From NCBI RefSeq assembly GCF_002443255.2, contig NW_019211457.1:18469983-18533982 (forward strand): a stretch of 64,000 nt of DNA, given 5' to 3'. The first letter of the stretch is position 1, and every line of letters begins with the position of its first letter. The position numbers and the translations under genes were made by a program. Below are positions 13,713 to 26,588 of the stretch, piece by piece. The stretch comes from Varroa destructor (taxonomy: Eukaryota; Arthropoda; Arachnida; Mesostigmata; Varroidae). The notes below the pieces were generated by a model that worked only from the letters and a program-made list of their open reading frames with translations, had not been told where the DNA came from and made no database searches.

Positions 13713-16700
13713 CTAAATGGGTGAGCAATACGTAACCTTCGTATCCGAACAGAAGCTCATTGACGTGCATATAGCCTTTGCGGGGAAGAACGCCCTGAGA
13801 TACGAAACGAACATTTTGTAGATGTCACCGAGTATGTTCGCGCATAGTTCTGCATGCGACTCAAACGTATTATTGCAGAGTTCCTTTACGGCATTTTGAA
13901 CACGTTCCTCAGGCTTAAGGAACCGTACTATGGATGCCTGAAAATCAACAGTACAGTAGGGCTGTGTACCTATAAACCTGCTAACTAACCCTTGCGCAGT
14001 GCAATTTGCTACAGCTTGAAAAATCCTGTTAATTAATAGATTACAATTAATAGATACGATTCTTGGGTATTTGTAATTGTTGGATAGCAGTTGCCAATGC
14101 ATGAGGGACATAGGTTCGTATCGAAATCACTTTTATAAAAATTGTATAAATCGTTGTTGTCGTTCGCAGAGTCCCCTAGTGTCTCTCGATCGACGGCCTG
14201 ACAAGTCAGACCGTTCCCCGGAATCGTTTTACGCAGTACGTCGCTGGTGCAAGCCAATCAGTAGCGAACGTTCGCGTCGCCGCCGACATGCTCGTCTTCA
14301 TCTTCTAACTTTTGATTGCATGTTAAAATTTCCATCTCGGAACTGTTCGAATATGCTCCATCTACAAAAAATTTAAGACGGTGCACGAGGGCGCTTTGTT
14401 AAGGATTTGCGCGTGCTGGTCTAGTAAACATTAACCAAGAGATCTGCGCTCGAATCTAGGGATAAGCATTTTTCTGCAGGAAACCAGCAGTCTGAAAGAA
14501 ATGTCTCTCAAAGCAGTATTGGACATAAAATTCTGGTTGCTTTGGAAATATGCAGAAGATCTCGTATCATGAGTTCGGTGCTTACACATCATCTCGTTGT
14601 GCGATTTTTACGCCAAACAGAGCCGAACGAATCGTAGAGGAAGGGTAGCTTAAACGTGCATATCGGGGCCAAGCGAGCCTTGTTTGAAGCATTGGCTCTA
14701 AGAGGTTATATTGGCTGATTACCTGATTTCGTAGGTCGTGCAGGGCAAAGAATGGACTCCCCTGATATTGCAGTGGAGACGCATTTACCTACTAAATCTA
14801 CTTAGCGCTGAGCGGTGGAACTGGCCATCGAAAAAAGGCTGGAAGTTCCCTACAATCCTACAAATTCCTAGCTATGACCGGAGTAAGCGAAGAACTTCAG
14901 CGAAGAGGTAAAGCCATTCGGCTGGAGCAATTGCTCTTAAATTATAGTTGGAATTTCCCGATAAACACTTGATTTCCTTGGACACATTCGATTCCACTAC
15001 TCATTCCTCTCCTATAGAAGTTAATAATAATTAAATCCGTTGAGCTTACGGGCATGTTACGTGGTCAAATTTCAAAACCGAGGAGAAATTTCGTAAATTT
15101 CTTACTGGAGGCAGCGCTGAAGACAATGAGCAACGCTGCGAGATCGAGAATTTTTCCATTAGCGAAAAAAATATTCGTTAAATAATTTTTGTCGGCTTTC
15201 AAGAAACTGTGAACAGAACCTTTTCCCCTCCACGGATCCGTGCCGAGAGCAGCACGTAAACAGGCTAGAATTAAAGAGGTGCGCAAGGAGGCATGGGATC
15301 TTCAATTTGGTGTGAGAAGACATAGCACACTTGATCGAATAATTCGCCAAATTCAACGAATAACCGCAAAAGAACAACAAGGGTACAGTTAGCAGCTTGG
15401 AAGACTGTTACGCTTCGGACGTTATTATTATATGAGTTATTTGTTAACAATCGATTGCAACGACCGCTGCAGAAAACGTTTGCACTGGGATCATCATTAC
15501 ATCAAACCCTCGAAGAAAACAACGCTGACTGGCTACGAAGGGATAGCTAGCAGATTGCGTTATTCTCTAACGACACGCAGTAAAAGTGCTCGACAAATAA
15601 GCACTGCACCAAAACAGTGCACCAACCCGCCGCCACCTCTGATCCATACGGCAGTATTCCACCAAGTAACCATGAGCAGATTTTAAAGACCGCGTACGGC
15701 AACGGTCTTCAGTGATTTCCACGAATATTATTAGCAATTACGAAAAAAACTCACCCAGCGGAACAGTTAGTACGTACCAAGGCGAGCTCGGTTTTTTTCG
15801 GCATAAGTACGTCGCAGCGAAGTTTCAAGGATAAGTTTAATTAATTTGAAAGAGCAGAGTTTGAACTATCTAATTGTTTTATGTCGATTAAAACCCTTGT
15901 TACTTGGGCAACTGGGAGTTGTTTTTTAGATAAGCCTATGTAGTTTAACGTAAGCTTCCTGTTGGTCTTGAAGCACCGAAGCAAAGCTCGTGACTCAGCC
16001 TAGCTGTAGTATTTTTCGTAATCATTTCGAAACATATTTCCTATGTATTCTAGTATACCCATATATCATAATGTGTTGTTTAGAAGTAAACCAATACATA
16101 TGACCCCCATTCGGATGCTTCATTTTGGAGAGGGCGAGGCTAATAAGCAAAAATTTGCTTAAAGCTATCGCTACCCGTGCCACAATTGCCGAAATAAGCT
16201 CACTACAAATTATTTTTGAAAAAATTTTGATTGAAGACATCTATGTCACTGGTTCACATAACCAGAAGTGGCCTTATTTGGCCCACTAACGAATGTGAAG
16301 GAGTGCTTTTTCTACAAAGGGCTGTGATACTAGCTTAAGGAGACGATGCTGTTGATATGATAAGGCCACATGAAGTTATATGAGGCCGGACACCTAAAGT
16401 GGCAAGTTTGTGAATTAAGAAGATCTTCAGACCCAACTCTCTAGAGCCATAACCATCGACTCTAGCCATGATCACGACCTTCTACAGGGTGGTGCACATG
16501 TCGAAAATACGTTACTGTGAAGTCAATGATGCAGATAAATCTTTTCATTCGAAATTGTTGTTAACGTAATTCCGCGAACGTGAAAATACGAACGCTTACA
16601 CGGACCCCTACTGGATTGTTTTCTCTGTAGACTTCACAGCGGATTCATATATACTTTCTTCTGCGTTCAGACAATGATAAGAAAATGAATTATTGAAATT

Positions 16701-17507
16701 TACTAAATTAAAATAGGCAGGTGGAAACAAGTCGATGCAGCAGTGTTAGCATTACGGGCTGGAAAACATTCTTTTCTACACTTCGTGAAAAAAAACCCAG
16801 CATCCACAAGCGAAGTGCGAAAAGTCGAATATCACCAAAACGGTGGGTTTACGTTTCAGAAAGCCTGAGATAAATACCTGGGTTATGTCCACTACCCATT
16901 GTACGAATGATTCGCATTGCGCGCAGTCCATCGTTTCTGCATTGTCGGCTGCTTGAAGGTCGCAGTATCCGGACCTGCGGCACATTGCTTCGCCACTGCT
17001 ATAACTTCCATCGCTTGAGTTTCGTAGCTTCCTTAATTTGCGACTCAAGACATACCGTTTTGCTAACTCCTGGCACTTTGTGGCGTTGCCTTGCGCGACT
17101 TCACATACGCTGTTCAATAGAGACGTAGCGGAAGCAATCGGCCTGTTGTACTACACCGATTTCGACGACGTGGTGAACCAGTGATTAAAGGCAGTGTATG
17201 AAACCGTTTACTCTTCGTAATCCAACCATAGCAAAACCCCTATAGCTGTACTCAATATACCTTTTACGGTTTCACCTTAAGAAAGCGTTATGCAAGATAC
17301 TCTTTACAAAACAAAAAGTTGGGCCATTCTTACTATAGTTGTTGACTATGCAGTAAAACCTTCTTAAGATACGTATATTATATCGTTGCACAAATAGATA
17401 TTCCGTATTAGCTATGTAACGGAACGTAATTGGAACAGTATGAGCGGACCTACGTCGTGTAAATAGGTAAGAAAGGGTCCAATCTTTCCGCACAGGCCAC
17501 AGTCGCT
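13713..17507 (-). CDS. Prosaposin-like protein with two saposin B domains; 5' end not found
   Basis: Saposin B domains bind lipids, and in prosaposin they activate lysosomal sphingolipid hydrolases. Three exons, all phase 0, were rebuilt by eye: 17507-17454 (acceptor CTGCAG, donor GAC|GTAGGT), 17150-16878 (acceptor GTGTAG, donor CAG|GTATTT) and 13937-13713 (acceptor TTTTCAG, then stop). Introns are 303 and 2940 bases. The join gives 183 residues. Domain 1 runs from DCGLCGKIGPFLTYLHD to CRRSGYC. Domain 2 runs from DCAQCESFVQWVVDIT through CNNTFESHAELC to CTSMSFC. Each has the six-cysteine pattern C-x2-C ... C-x9/10-C ... C-x5-C, with 27 (domain 1) and 32 (domain 2) residues between cysteines 2 and 3. 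Sites NAT, NSS and NNT could be N-glycosylated, as expected for a secreted or lysosomal protein. No ATG or signal peptide was found, so upstream exons must exist, probably between 17.5 and 30 kb. The acceptor at 17151 has a weak pyrimidine tract and is the least certain junction. Confidence 0.75.
13938..16877 (-). other. Long intron of the saposin-like gene
   Basis: This 2940-base interval is bounded on the minus strand by CAG|GTATTT and TTTTCAG|GC, both in phase 0, and splits the second saposin B domain in its first half. I see no other gene inside. Open frames at 14077-14376 (plus), 15065-15380 (minus) and 15432-15686 (plus) have no recognisable content. Confidence 0.6.
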
Positions 17508-18807
17508 CTGCAGAGTCGAGATTGTAGGCACCATATATTTTTTAAGACATTTTAGATCTAACGGTGGGTTACGCGGCGATCTGATTTTCCGTGCCTGACC
17601 CACTGACAGTGTCGCCTCTGCTGTGAACAGAATAAAAAAATATCTCGTTACGAGAGACACACGAAAATAGTTTGTTTTCCTTGTTGGTATCGCCTATTTT
17701 CTCAAACATAACAATCCCCAAAAATCCGGCACAGTGTTCTGAAATGATCTAATCAGCACAAAACGTATTTTCATGTTTAGCCTATAGTATCCTTTCGGTT
17801 ACCTTTTTTCCTTATCATGCCTCGACCGCTTCACTCGCTTGACAAAAAAATACGTTTAAACACAGAATGTCTGAAGCGATTTTTCCGAGTTCCGTGAGGC
17901 ATAGAGTGAGTATCTATTAATGCGGCTATTCTTGAACTGACTTCTTCAGTAACAACGAACGTTGCTTTTGCTCGGCTCCCTCGAAACCCTAGTTCTTGCG
18001 AATAGGGCAGCTGTATACTGACGAACATAAGAAAGGGCCTTGTCTTTCGTGGAAGTTCCTTGGAAATAGCTTCGTAACGAAGAAGTAATGATCTGCCAAA
18101 TGTTACCTATTGAATGAGCATCTAGCAAGACCTGTTTCTTACTCACTGAAGATATGTATGCCTTGCCGTTAGACAAATAACAATTTTCAAGAGAATAGTT
18201 GTCCTCCGTTGACAGTCGCTTTGTGCGCCAAACACGATTAATGCCTTCATAACTAGACCTCGCTATCATCAACAACGAAACTTCACGAGACCTAGTACCA
18301 TCACCGTTGTAAAAAAACTTCATAACCGTCTAACATACGGGGCGACTCACCTATAAGTATAATGCATAATAATAGGGCAGAGGTAATAAGCTGCATCATT
18401 TTTATGAAATGGTTATACAACAACGTCTTCGACACTGCTAGGATTTCGTAACGCTGGCGATTCACACTTCATGGATGAATTGAGCTAAGCCTTGATCGCA
18501 CAGCGTCGAAACCATAAAATGCCAGCTCATATCTACTACAAGTTTTATTCAATCAGTCAATCGGTGTGACAACTTTTTTTTGAAAGCACGCAACATATTA
18601 TAGTTTATTATATCCAACTTATCTTATTTTGTATAGGTTTTCCTCGCCTAAGGCTTTGTCCAATTACGTTGACGTAAAAATGCTAAAAAAGCAAACTCGA
18701 CGCAAGAGCTTGTGTACCTGCTATTCCGATCTATCAGTGCGAAACAACGAATAACTTTGCGACTTCGCCAAATTGCGCGCTCTGCGAACCGACGATTCAG
18801 TGAAGTG

Positions 18808-18820
18808 TTTTTTTTTTTTG
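18808..18820. repeat. Poly(T) tract
   Basis: A run of about 13 T residues on the plus strand. No element with target-site duplications is visible around it. Confidence 0.8.
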
Positions 18821-21800
18821 TATTGAAGGGTTAACCTATCAGGTTGAGACGAAGCATAAGCAGAAATCTGCACGCACAGAGGAAGAAGATCCAACCATCA
18901 GTTACTGTGTGACGCTTCCACATTGGGCAGCCTAGGCGAAGGCATCCAATGCACTCCGTCTTGAATGTTACCCAAGACGCGAATGATCTGCGACAGCCAC
19001 TGGTGTATGAAGAAAAATGTTAAAGAAGATACATGCTGTATCTGAAAATTCAATTTATCTTAACTTTTAATAGCTTTACTTAACTTTTATAAAGATGCGT
19101 TCGTACTGAAAATGCCTGTGGTGTGTCTGCACATAATGCACACATGAGCTAATGCTGTCAGCAACAGAGTAGAGCTTAGATCATCTATTTCCTTTGAATA
19201 TCTATTGCACTATGTATGTTTGTTTCTCTTCATCTAAGAATGTTTGTTGTAGGCACAATTGGGATGACTGCCATCACAAAAACTGATGTTAGTTACGTCA
19301 GTAAGACGGTTATCGTCTTATGTACGTTTCCGTACGTCTAGGCGCAGTTACCATTAGGCACGAAATGCTATGCCGATGAAATCGTCGTTCGGCCCTACGT
19401 GCATTAAGAGTTGCTATTGAGCTGCTCGGTAAGTTTAAATAATTTAAAACAATTAATGTAATAATAAACAAGAGTATTCATGTTGGAACAGCTCTATCTA
19501 TTAATCTAAGTAATCATCGAGAAAGTAAATTTGAAGCATGGAAATAAGTGCATAACGTCTTGAAATACGCGGAAGTGGACGTGTAACACTGAATTCAGAG
19601 TTAATTGATAAACCTGAAGTGACAGACAGTCGTTGATTGGAGATGGACGTCCACATAGTTTATCATTATCATACTTCGTTCGATCAAAGCTCTGGATAGG
19701 TCAGCTAACGGTTTCAACTTTGTTGTCATAGAAGCTTTGTAAAGCTGCACTTCTGGTCCTTATTAGACGTGGCTGTAAATCACGGTGCGATTTTTAAGCT
19801 AGTTCGCGCAAAAGTCCCTAGAGCATATTAAACCGTCTCGGCAGCATACTACAGATCAATGTGCAAACTATACAAGATGGCATATCAGAATATTCGAGCA
19901 AATTACAGACGTTCGTCATAGGGTTAACGTCAGACATACTTGATCAAGAACCTGCCGAGCGTGCATAAGGATTGTCACAAGTTACTTGTTGTGCATCTTA
20001 TTTCGTACCCGATAGCATCTCCAACAAACCTTTAAACGCTGACTTGGGCCTATAGCCGTAACGATAAGGTTCCGTTTAGGTTTGCTTGCTGTGGCAGAAC
20101 CGTTTCGGTTTGATAAAAGCGCGATTCAATTGTTGATTTCTTTATTTAGGATTCACGCTAATACCCGGCGAACCCCGTGCTTTGCGTCAGAGGGCGCTGA
20201 AGGCGCTTTGGTAGAAAAAAACGACTGATAATCAAAGAAAACAATTTCAAAATAGCGTTGGCCACTTTGGAGCGGGATATGGCAGAGAGTTGTCGTCTAT
20301 CGACGCTCTTGTTTCAATGTAACGGCACGCTTATGAATCATAAATAATGGACCATAGTTAGATTTGAACATAAACGTTAATCCTTTATAATGATGACTCT
20401 ATATCTACGATGTTCTACTACCCAACAAAAACGTGTACCCCAAAAAAAAACAGGAAAAAATCACATTTTCGCCAGTTCAGCCAGAAAAGATAGTGGGACA
20501 CGCGTATTTGCCTATGCATATACGTACGTAGCTATGTGAGTATGAAAGCGAATATGCGTACATACTTCGGTATATTTTCGACCGTATTGGAATCCCTAAG
20601 CCCTGTCGGTGAGAGGACTGTCAGTTGTCCTAGAAATCTCATTATGAGCACCTGAAGTTTCACGCTCTGAAAAGAATAGCTCCTTCAAAGGCTTTTGTCA
20701 TTACCAGCATCGAAGAGTATTGTTGCATCCTTCCTATTGTAGGGCAAGGATTCGTATCGCAAACTGAAATTGATCATGCATTTATTATTTCACTAAACAA
20801 AAAACAAAAACCCGTAGAACACGTATATTTGAGTTTAAGGAAGCGGCATGTAGACGGACAGTATAAAATCTATATAACGAATCTACCCTGACTCGCTACT
20901 AATCAATTTTGTTCGTCAACCTGTTTGTTTTTGATGTTTTGTGTTAGTTTTGACGTCTTTATGTACTAATTCCGTAAACTAACCTGTCAGAGGCGATTCA
21001 AAATGTCGAAGGGGTCACTTTCTGGAGATAGTTTTTACAGGACACGTTTGCTTTTTTACGCGAGAAACTGCTGGAGAAAGTAAACGACCTGGTACGAATC
21101 TTTTGTTCGTTCTCTGATGCAGGTACGCCCCAATAATGGTAAACACTGTAACTGTATTTGGACTATTTTAGCTCCCCTGTATGTTTCATTGCCAAGTCAT
21201 TTGAAGACGTATTCCAGCTAACATTCATCGAAAGCAAGCAGCTCCTTGTTAACTACATAAATATTCATCGAGGCAATGGGAGAATACTTGAAAAAAGCAC
21301 AATTAGTAACTATTTTTTATATGCAATACGTGTCAACTTTATTCAAGCATTTAATAGCATTTTTATTATCATCGTCGTCGTATACAATATCAATATTAGT
21401 ATTAATAATATATGGTAATGGTATTGTCATTACCAGTGGATCGAGAATTACCGAATACACAAGTCGACGAAGCACCAGAAAGGGCGAAGTCCTTACAAGG
21501 ATTAGTTCCTTTCTGGCCATTCTTCTATCGCTGGATTGCTCAGTAGTATAAGAGAAGCTTGCGTCATAGCTATATATGACATAACAACATACCTGTACTG
21601 CATAGCTCCCCAATGTGACACAGCAGGAAGCTGCCTCAGGGGTGCGTGTCTTCTCCTAAAACTCCGATATTCAATCGAATCTCATCTTCTTAACTCTTTT
21701 AGCGTTATCGTCTTTTTGTATTAGTTCATCAATGACTTGTCAATATCATCAGTGCATGAATATCATTGTCGCCACCGTCTCGTTAATGAACGCCTCCATG

Positions 21801-22366
21801 AAGCTTGCGCAATTAACTAACAACTCTTCTAATTAAATTGATTACCATTAGGGGAAGAAAATCCTACTTCTGAATTTATCCCATCCTATTGAAACGACCT
21901 GCGACGTTCTGGAGCCGTATTAGCGAAAACTAGTCGCCGACAAACGCGTCCAGAATAATAAAGTTTGTTAAAAATTTTTGTCAAGTTATCAGATTTCTTA
22001 CTACTATTTTTACTAGTATTTCTTTTGTTTGTGTACCCGTTTCGTCTGCTTATCAAGTGATTAAAGTGTCTTCGGGCCCGAGTCTTCGACATGGGCCAAT
22101 TCTTCCTACAGAGAATCGAATCGTGACGATACTGAGCATCTATGAGCGATCATGCGACGTATATAAATAATACAATCCAAAGTCATGTCATAGAGTGTAT
22201 GGTACGTGTTTAACATCTCAGTGTTAGTGGTCATGAACGGCGACACCGTTGCTACAGTTGGCAACGCGCTTGCGATAAAGAAAAACTCGGAAATCTTCTT
22301 AATCAATCAAAGAAGATCCGGGTTTGGCATGACCAAGAATGTTCACCGTAAAAATGTATTCTTAAT

Positions 22367-22406
22367 GTTTTTTTTTTTATAGCATGGTGCTTTTTTTTTT
22401 TTTTTT
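22367..22406. repeat. Pair of poly(T) tracts
   Basis: Two T runs (about 10 and about 16 residues) on the plus strand are separated by a short mixed spacer. On the minus strand they would be poly(A). I found no retroelement coding sequence upstream of them. Confidence 0.75.
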
Positions 22407-23129
22407 AGTTTTTGCATTTCGACATTTTTCGCTCTACAAAGAAACGAAGATTATCGTATTCAAATACACACAAATCGCCTGTTTCCATGCATTTTCAGCT
22501 CTGTATCAATCGCTTTGTAAGATGCCAAAGAACGGGAAACCTTTTTCCGCGATGGCCAGTCCTTCGCACGGCCAACATATGCGCCTAGTTATCTTTCATC
22601 CTGAATTTTCTAACAAGAGACATAACGAGCTAATTTATATAGCTCTCTAGCCAGCGTGAAGCAACTAGCTCACAGCTAGGAGAAAAAAAAAAATTAAACC
22701 TATCTCCCGAAGAAGCGCCGACATCATCTTTCCCTAGTCTTAACGTTACCGTGTTCTTCCTCTTTTTGTTCCTAACGGCACGCGTCTGTATGTTATCGCT
22801 AGCATAGACGCTGGTTGTCTCAGCATCCCCCAAGCTCATACTTTTCGTCTCAATGTAGGCCTTACTACATACTGTGTAGCTAATAATAACAATAGTCACA
22901 ATAACTGACGCATCCTCTTCGATCACCCACATTGACCGTTCTATCTGCAGGACGTATTTTCTCTCCATCTCAAATACAGTATATTGTTCCTTATTAACAA
23001 TAATAATTTTCATTATAATGATGACAACATCTTTTTTACTTAAATGCGACCTAATTACCGCTAGTCTCGTTATCTTCACGTCGTAACGAATATTTTCATC
23101 TTTATCACCAGGTTAATATTGTTATTACT

Positions 23130-23193
23130 GGTAGGTAGGTAGGTAGGTAGGTAGGTAGGTAGGTAGGTAGGTAGGTAGGTAGGCAGGTAGGTA
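23130..23193. repeat. Tetranucleotide microsatellite (GGTA)16
   Basis: Sixteen copies of GGTA lie in a row; one near the end has become GGCA. This is the longest clean microsatellite in the window and is likely to vary in length between individuals. Confidence 0.95.
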
Positions 23194-23236
23194 ACATTAG
23201 TGCCGGTAGTACGGAGACGACGATTGCGCATCATTT

Positions 23237-23264
23237 AAAAAAAAAAAAAAAAAACATTTTTTTT
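23237..23264. repeat. Poly(A) run followed directly by poly(T)
   Basis: Eighteen A residues are followed by CA and then eight T residues, so the tract can fold on itself. It lies 44 bases after the GGTA microsatellite. Confidence 0.85.
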
Positions 23265-23423
23265 ACGTAGGCTTGCAGATTCGAAGGTTCAGTTTACTTT
23301 GTGATGTAATGATACAATGCCAGCATTGGCACTATTGCAGCAATATATCGAGGGTTCATCCTCTCTTCTTCTTACCGCCATCATAGCTGATCACTACTGA
23401 ATTGTTTCAAATCGATATTTTTG

Positions 23424-23468
23424 TTAATAGCGGTTACGTCCCGTTACTCGAGACGTAACCGCTGTTAA
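23424..23468. repeat. Inverted repeat, 17-base arms with an 11-base loop
   Basis: The left arm is TTAATAGCGGTTACGTC (23424-23440). The right arm is GACGTAACCGCTGTTAA (23452-23468). The right arm is the reverse complement of the left with a single mismatch. The RNA of either strand would form a stable hairpin. No transposase or reverse transcriptase gene is visible on either side. Confidence 0.9.
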
Positions 23469-26400
23469 TAAGAAGTTTTGGTAAGCCGTACTTTCCCCTA
23501 TTATTATTATTTGCCTTTTTATATGTTTCCCATATAATCATATAATATTGTTATATGCGTGTGTATGTATATACTGGAAATTGTTGTGTTTCGTTTGCCG
23601 TTGTGTTATTCATAGAAAATTGGCAAGTGACAGAGGCAGAGCGTAGGCTGAAGGACTCCGTCCTTCACGTTGGCCGTTTCGCTACCCAGCCATTCAATCG
23701 TGACATATATTTGGTCTCGCTTCTACACGCGCGGACTTGAGAGACTACGGATGTTTGGCTACACGACTGGGTGAGCCTAATATAGAGACAGACCACCACT
23801 TCTACTGAGTCAATAGAGAAATAACGGAAAAAAACGACGACAAATTACGTATCGGAAACGATGTGATTAAGCGCAAACAACCACATTCGGTTATGGCGGA
23901 TCCGCCGTATAAATAATTACCCTTTACGGAATCTATTTGACGCTTCGTGTTGAAGTCACTTCACTCGAATTTGCTATTGTTCTGTAGATTATTGTACAGG
24001 ATTTTGCTATCAAGTATTTCAAAGGCAGGTGTCATAATTAACCCGTTACTATGAATGAATTCTAATCCTATTCGGTATTAGGCTGTAACGCCTCTGCTTC
24101 GGTATAGTCGAGAGAAGACAGGCGTCGTTACCGGTCATACTTATGTTTTCAAATGTAGACATCGTTGTTAGACTTACTGCCGTTACCCTTTAGCTTTCAG
24201 TAGAACTTGTCATCCATAGATGGCAAAGGCAATTAAGTTTACTACGCTGACCACGCGAGCCGAGACGATTGCTTTGACAGTAAGGAGCCGGGTTGTCTAG
24301 CTTTGATTGTTGATTGCTAGCTTTTGTGTCTAGCCCCTAAAACAAGACTAATGGTTACAGTCGTCAGGTAAAATAGAGGTTCTTCGATGTCTCTTATGTA
24401 GACACAAGTATATTGAATCTTCAGCAGATTTCTAATGATTCTGTTAGCCTGAAATTATATTACTAGTTTTTTGTTCTCGCGCTACACAAAGTTCTAGTTA
24501 GTCGGTAATAAATAGTTTTTACACCTTCCATGGTCTTCTAATATTGAAAAACGGTCACCGCTTCCCAACAACAATAAACAGGACGTACCGGCTCAGACAA
24601 TATGTATAGGACATTGCCGTGGGAATTTATAGAAGCACTGGATAGGAACAAGGCGAAACTACAGCCAACTATTGCTTGCCGTACGACTAACAGTTTTTCA
24701 AGCTATGAATTTTTTTTTTTATATATATATATTTTATGCGTATAGTAAACCTGTCAGCCAGCCAACTACTACAGCAGTTCTCTGCAGCTATGGCACAACG
24801 CTTAAAGAAATCCAGATTGATCTTCAAGTGAACATTGACAGCAATAGTAATGACTAATAACCTTAACAATTTCTCAGTTTCCGCTTTCGGTTTTTTCCTG
24901 TGGTGGACGTTTGGCCAAACAGGTCCGTTCGGTACGGTCGTATTAAATCGTTAGACGTTCACCATGCATGTTGGATTAAGGCCATAATGAAAATGGAGAA
25001 TATTTCACTTGCCACTTGTCGCTTGTATTTGAAATATTCGCGTTAGTTTGTGGGGGAACGTTCTGACAACCCATTGTTGTTGCTATAAAAACTTCACCCT
25101 GTAAAAACTGTCCAGTTTATCGCCACCTTTCCGTGTATCGTTGACATATATTCTTGTATTCTTTCTTTCTTTCGTTTCCTTTAGCGTCTCTGGCCAACAA
25201 GCAAAATATTGCTTGTCTGTATTTTAAGTAAATGATGGAGGAGTCACGGTGTTAGTATCCAGTCAGCTGCTATGTCATCATTAATCACTCTGGGAACAGT
25301 CTGGTACGAAGACTATGGCTTAGGATAATCTTGGACATTGTTTCCCTGCTATTCGCTGCTAAATTTCGGTAAAAATCCTTTCTGCCGTCGAGTCGCGTGG
25401 TCTGGCATCGACGGTACGACGTTGCATCCCAAGTGTGACGACTACGCGATGTCCATAGTGGCGCCATCTTGAAAAGCTATGTTTATTTTTTTTAGGACCA
25501 TGCTTTTGGGGACGCTTTCGGTATCGGATGAACAATAAAGCAAGATTGTTAGAACGAAGTTCATTTGAGCGCAACTGGTGTATGTAAAGATTTCATTTGT
25601 GTTGTTAGCTTGGTATCATTGAATTTGTGCTTTTGTGTTTCGGGAACTCAAAATTGGACGCGTCCGGCCTTAGATGACGCGGGTCGTCTCGAGACGGTGG
25701 ACCGCTTTGTCCGCTCCGTCTAAATCTTCGACCTAAAAGTGGCAGAATATGTTTACTTCATGCATATCTGTATGTATGGGTATGTGTGATGTTGTGTATT
25801 TGTGTGTTTTGAGGATGACTATGTATGAATACTGATAATACAGGTGAGGAGGATTTGATTGAACTCAATTACTTATCAATCAAGTAATGCTCCGTGATCC
25901 AGCTCATTGTCGAAACAATCACGGTTGAGCGCTATTCGAAGTTGTATTCAAAGGTCTGATTTTGTTTAAGATCTGATTGCTTCTGGTGCGTTAGTCATCA
26001 GTTTAAAATTGACGACGATATACCTAGTCAGCCTGCGTATCAAATGGTCGTTGATGCCGATTTACTGTACTTCTTATATTTCTATATTTTTTCAGATTGT
26101 GATATTTTTGTTGTTTTACGTTTCAGTCTAGCAATGTTAGCAGAAAATGCGCCACCGATTATCGTATGTGGTCAATATTATTATATGTTATACACTAAAT
26201 CCCTATGAGATAAAACAAGCACACCCACTCGTTAGCTCTATAATATTATGGGGTCCGCATGGTCGGACCGTAATAAACGTTCCGCTCGAACAATGCTTCC
26301 ATTCGTTCTGGTCCTGTACCGTATTAGTAACGTCAAGAACGAGAGAATCAATCAAGATAAGTTTTTCTGTACTTATCATCACTTGTGCTTATCCGACCGT

Positions 26401-26566
26401 CTATACGTTTGCGTGCAATCTGCGTTTATTATGATTTTTTATAGATACCTTGTAGATTTTTTTAGTTAATTAGGCGTTTGCCAATATTTGCTTAGAGCGT
26501 AAATTTGCAGCGGGGTAAAATGGTAATTTTAACTAACGTATTGCCTCATGTTAGGGGTAGACATTC

Positions 26567-26588
26567 ATATATATATATATATATATAT
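26567..26588. repeat. (AT)11 microsatellite
   Basis: Eleven uninterrupted AT units in intergenic DNA. Similar short AT runs occur at 24720-24733 and 27515-27529. Confidence 0.9.

Noticed and set aside
17130..17143. Alternative acceptors (AACAG) for the second saposin exon
   Set aside because: They would need a phase-2 or other non-zero phase donor upstream, while the donor at 17454 leaves phase 0, which matches the acceptor before 17150.
17470..17545. A second minus-strand frame here reading IWCLQSRLC, reminiscent of a saposin A motif
   Set aside because: The overlapping frame with DCGLCGK fits a saposin B half, has matching splice sites and joins in phase; the other does not.
18930..18965. 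Minus-strand CIGC motif tested as an upstream saposin exon
   Set aside because: The residues after it do not fit a saposin helix and there is no usable donor.
22630..23079. 149-codon minus-strand open frame
   Set aside because: It is low in complexity (Ile/Val/Lys-rich from AT-rich DNA) and no domain is visible.
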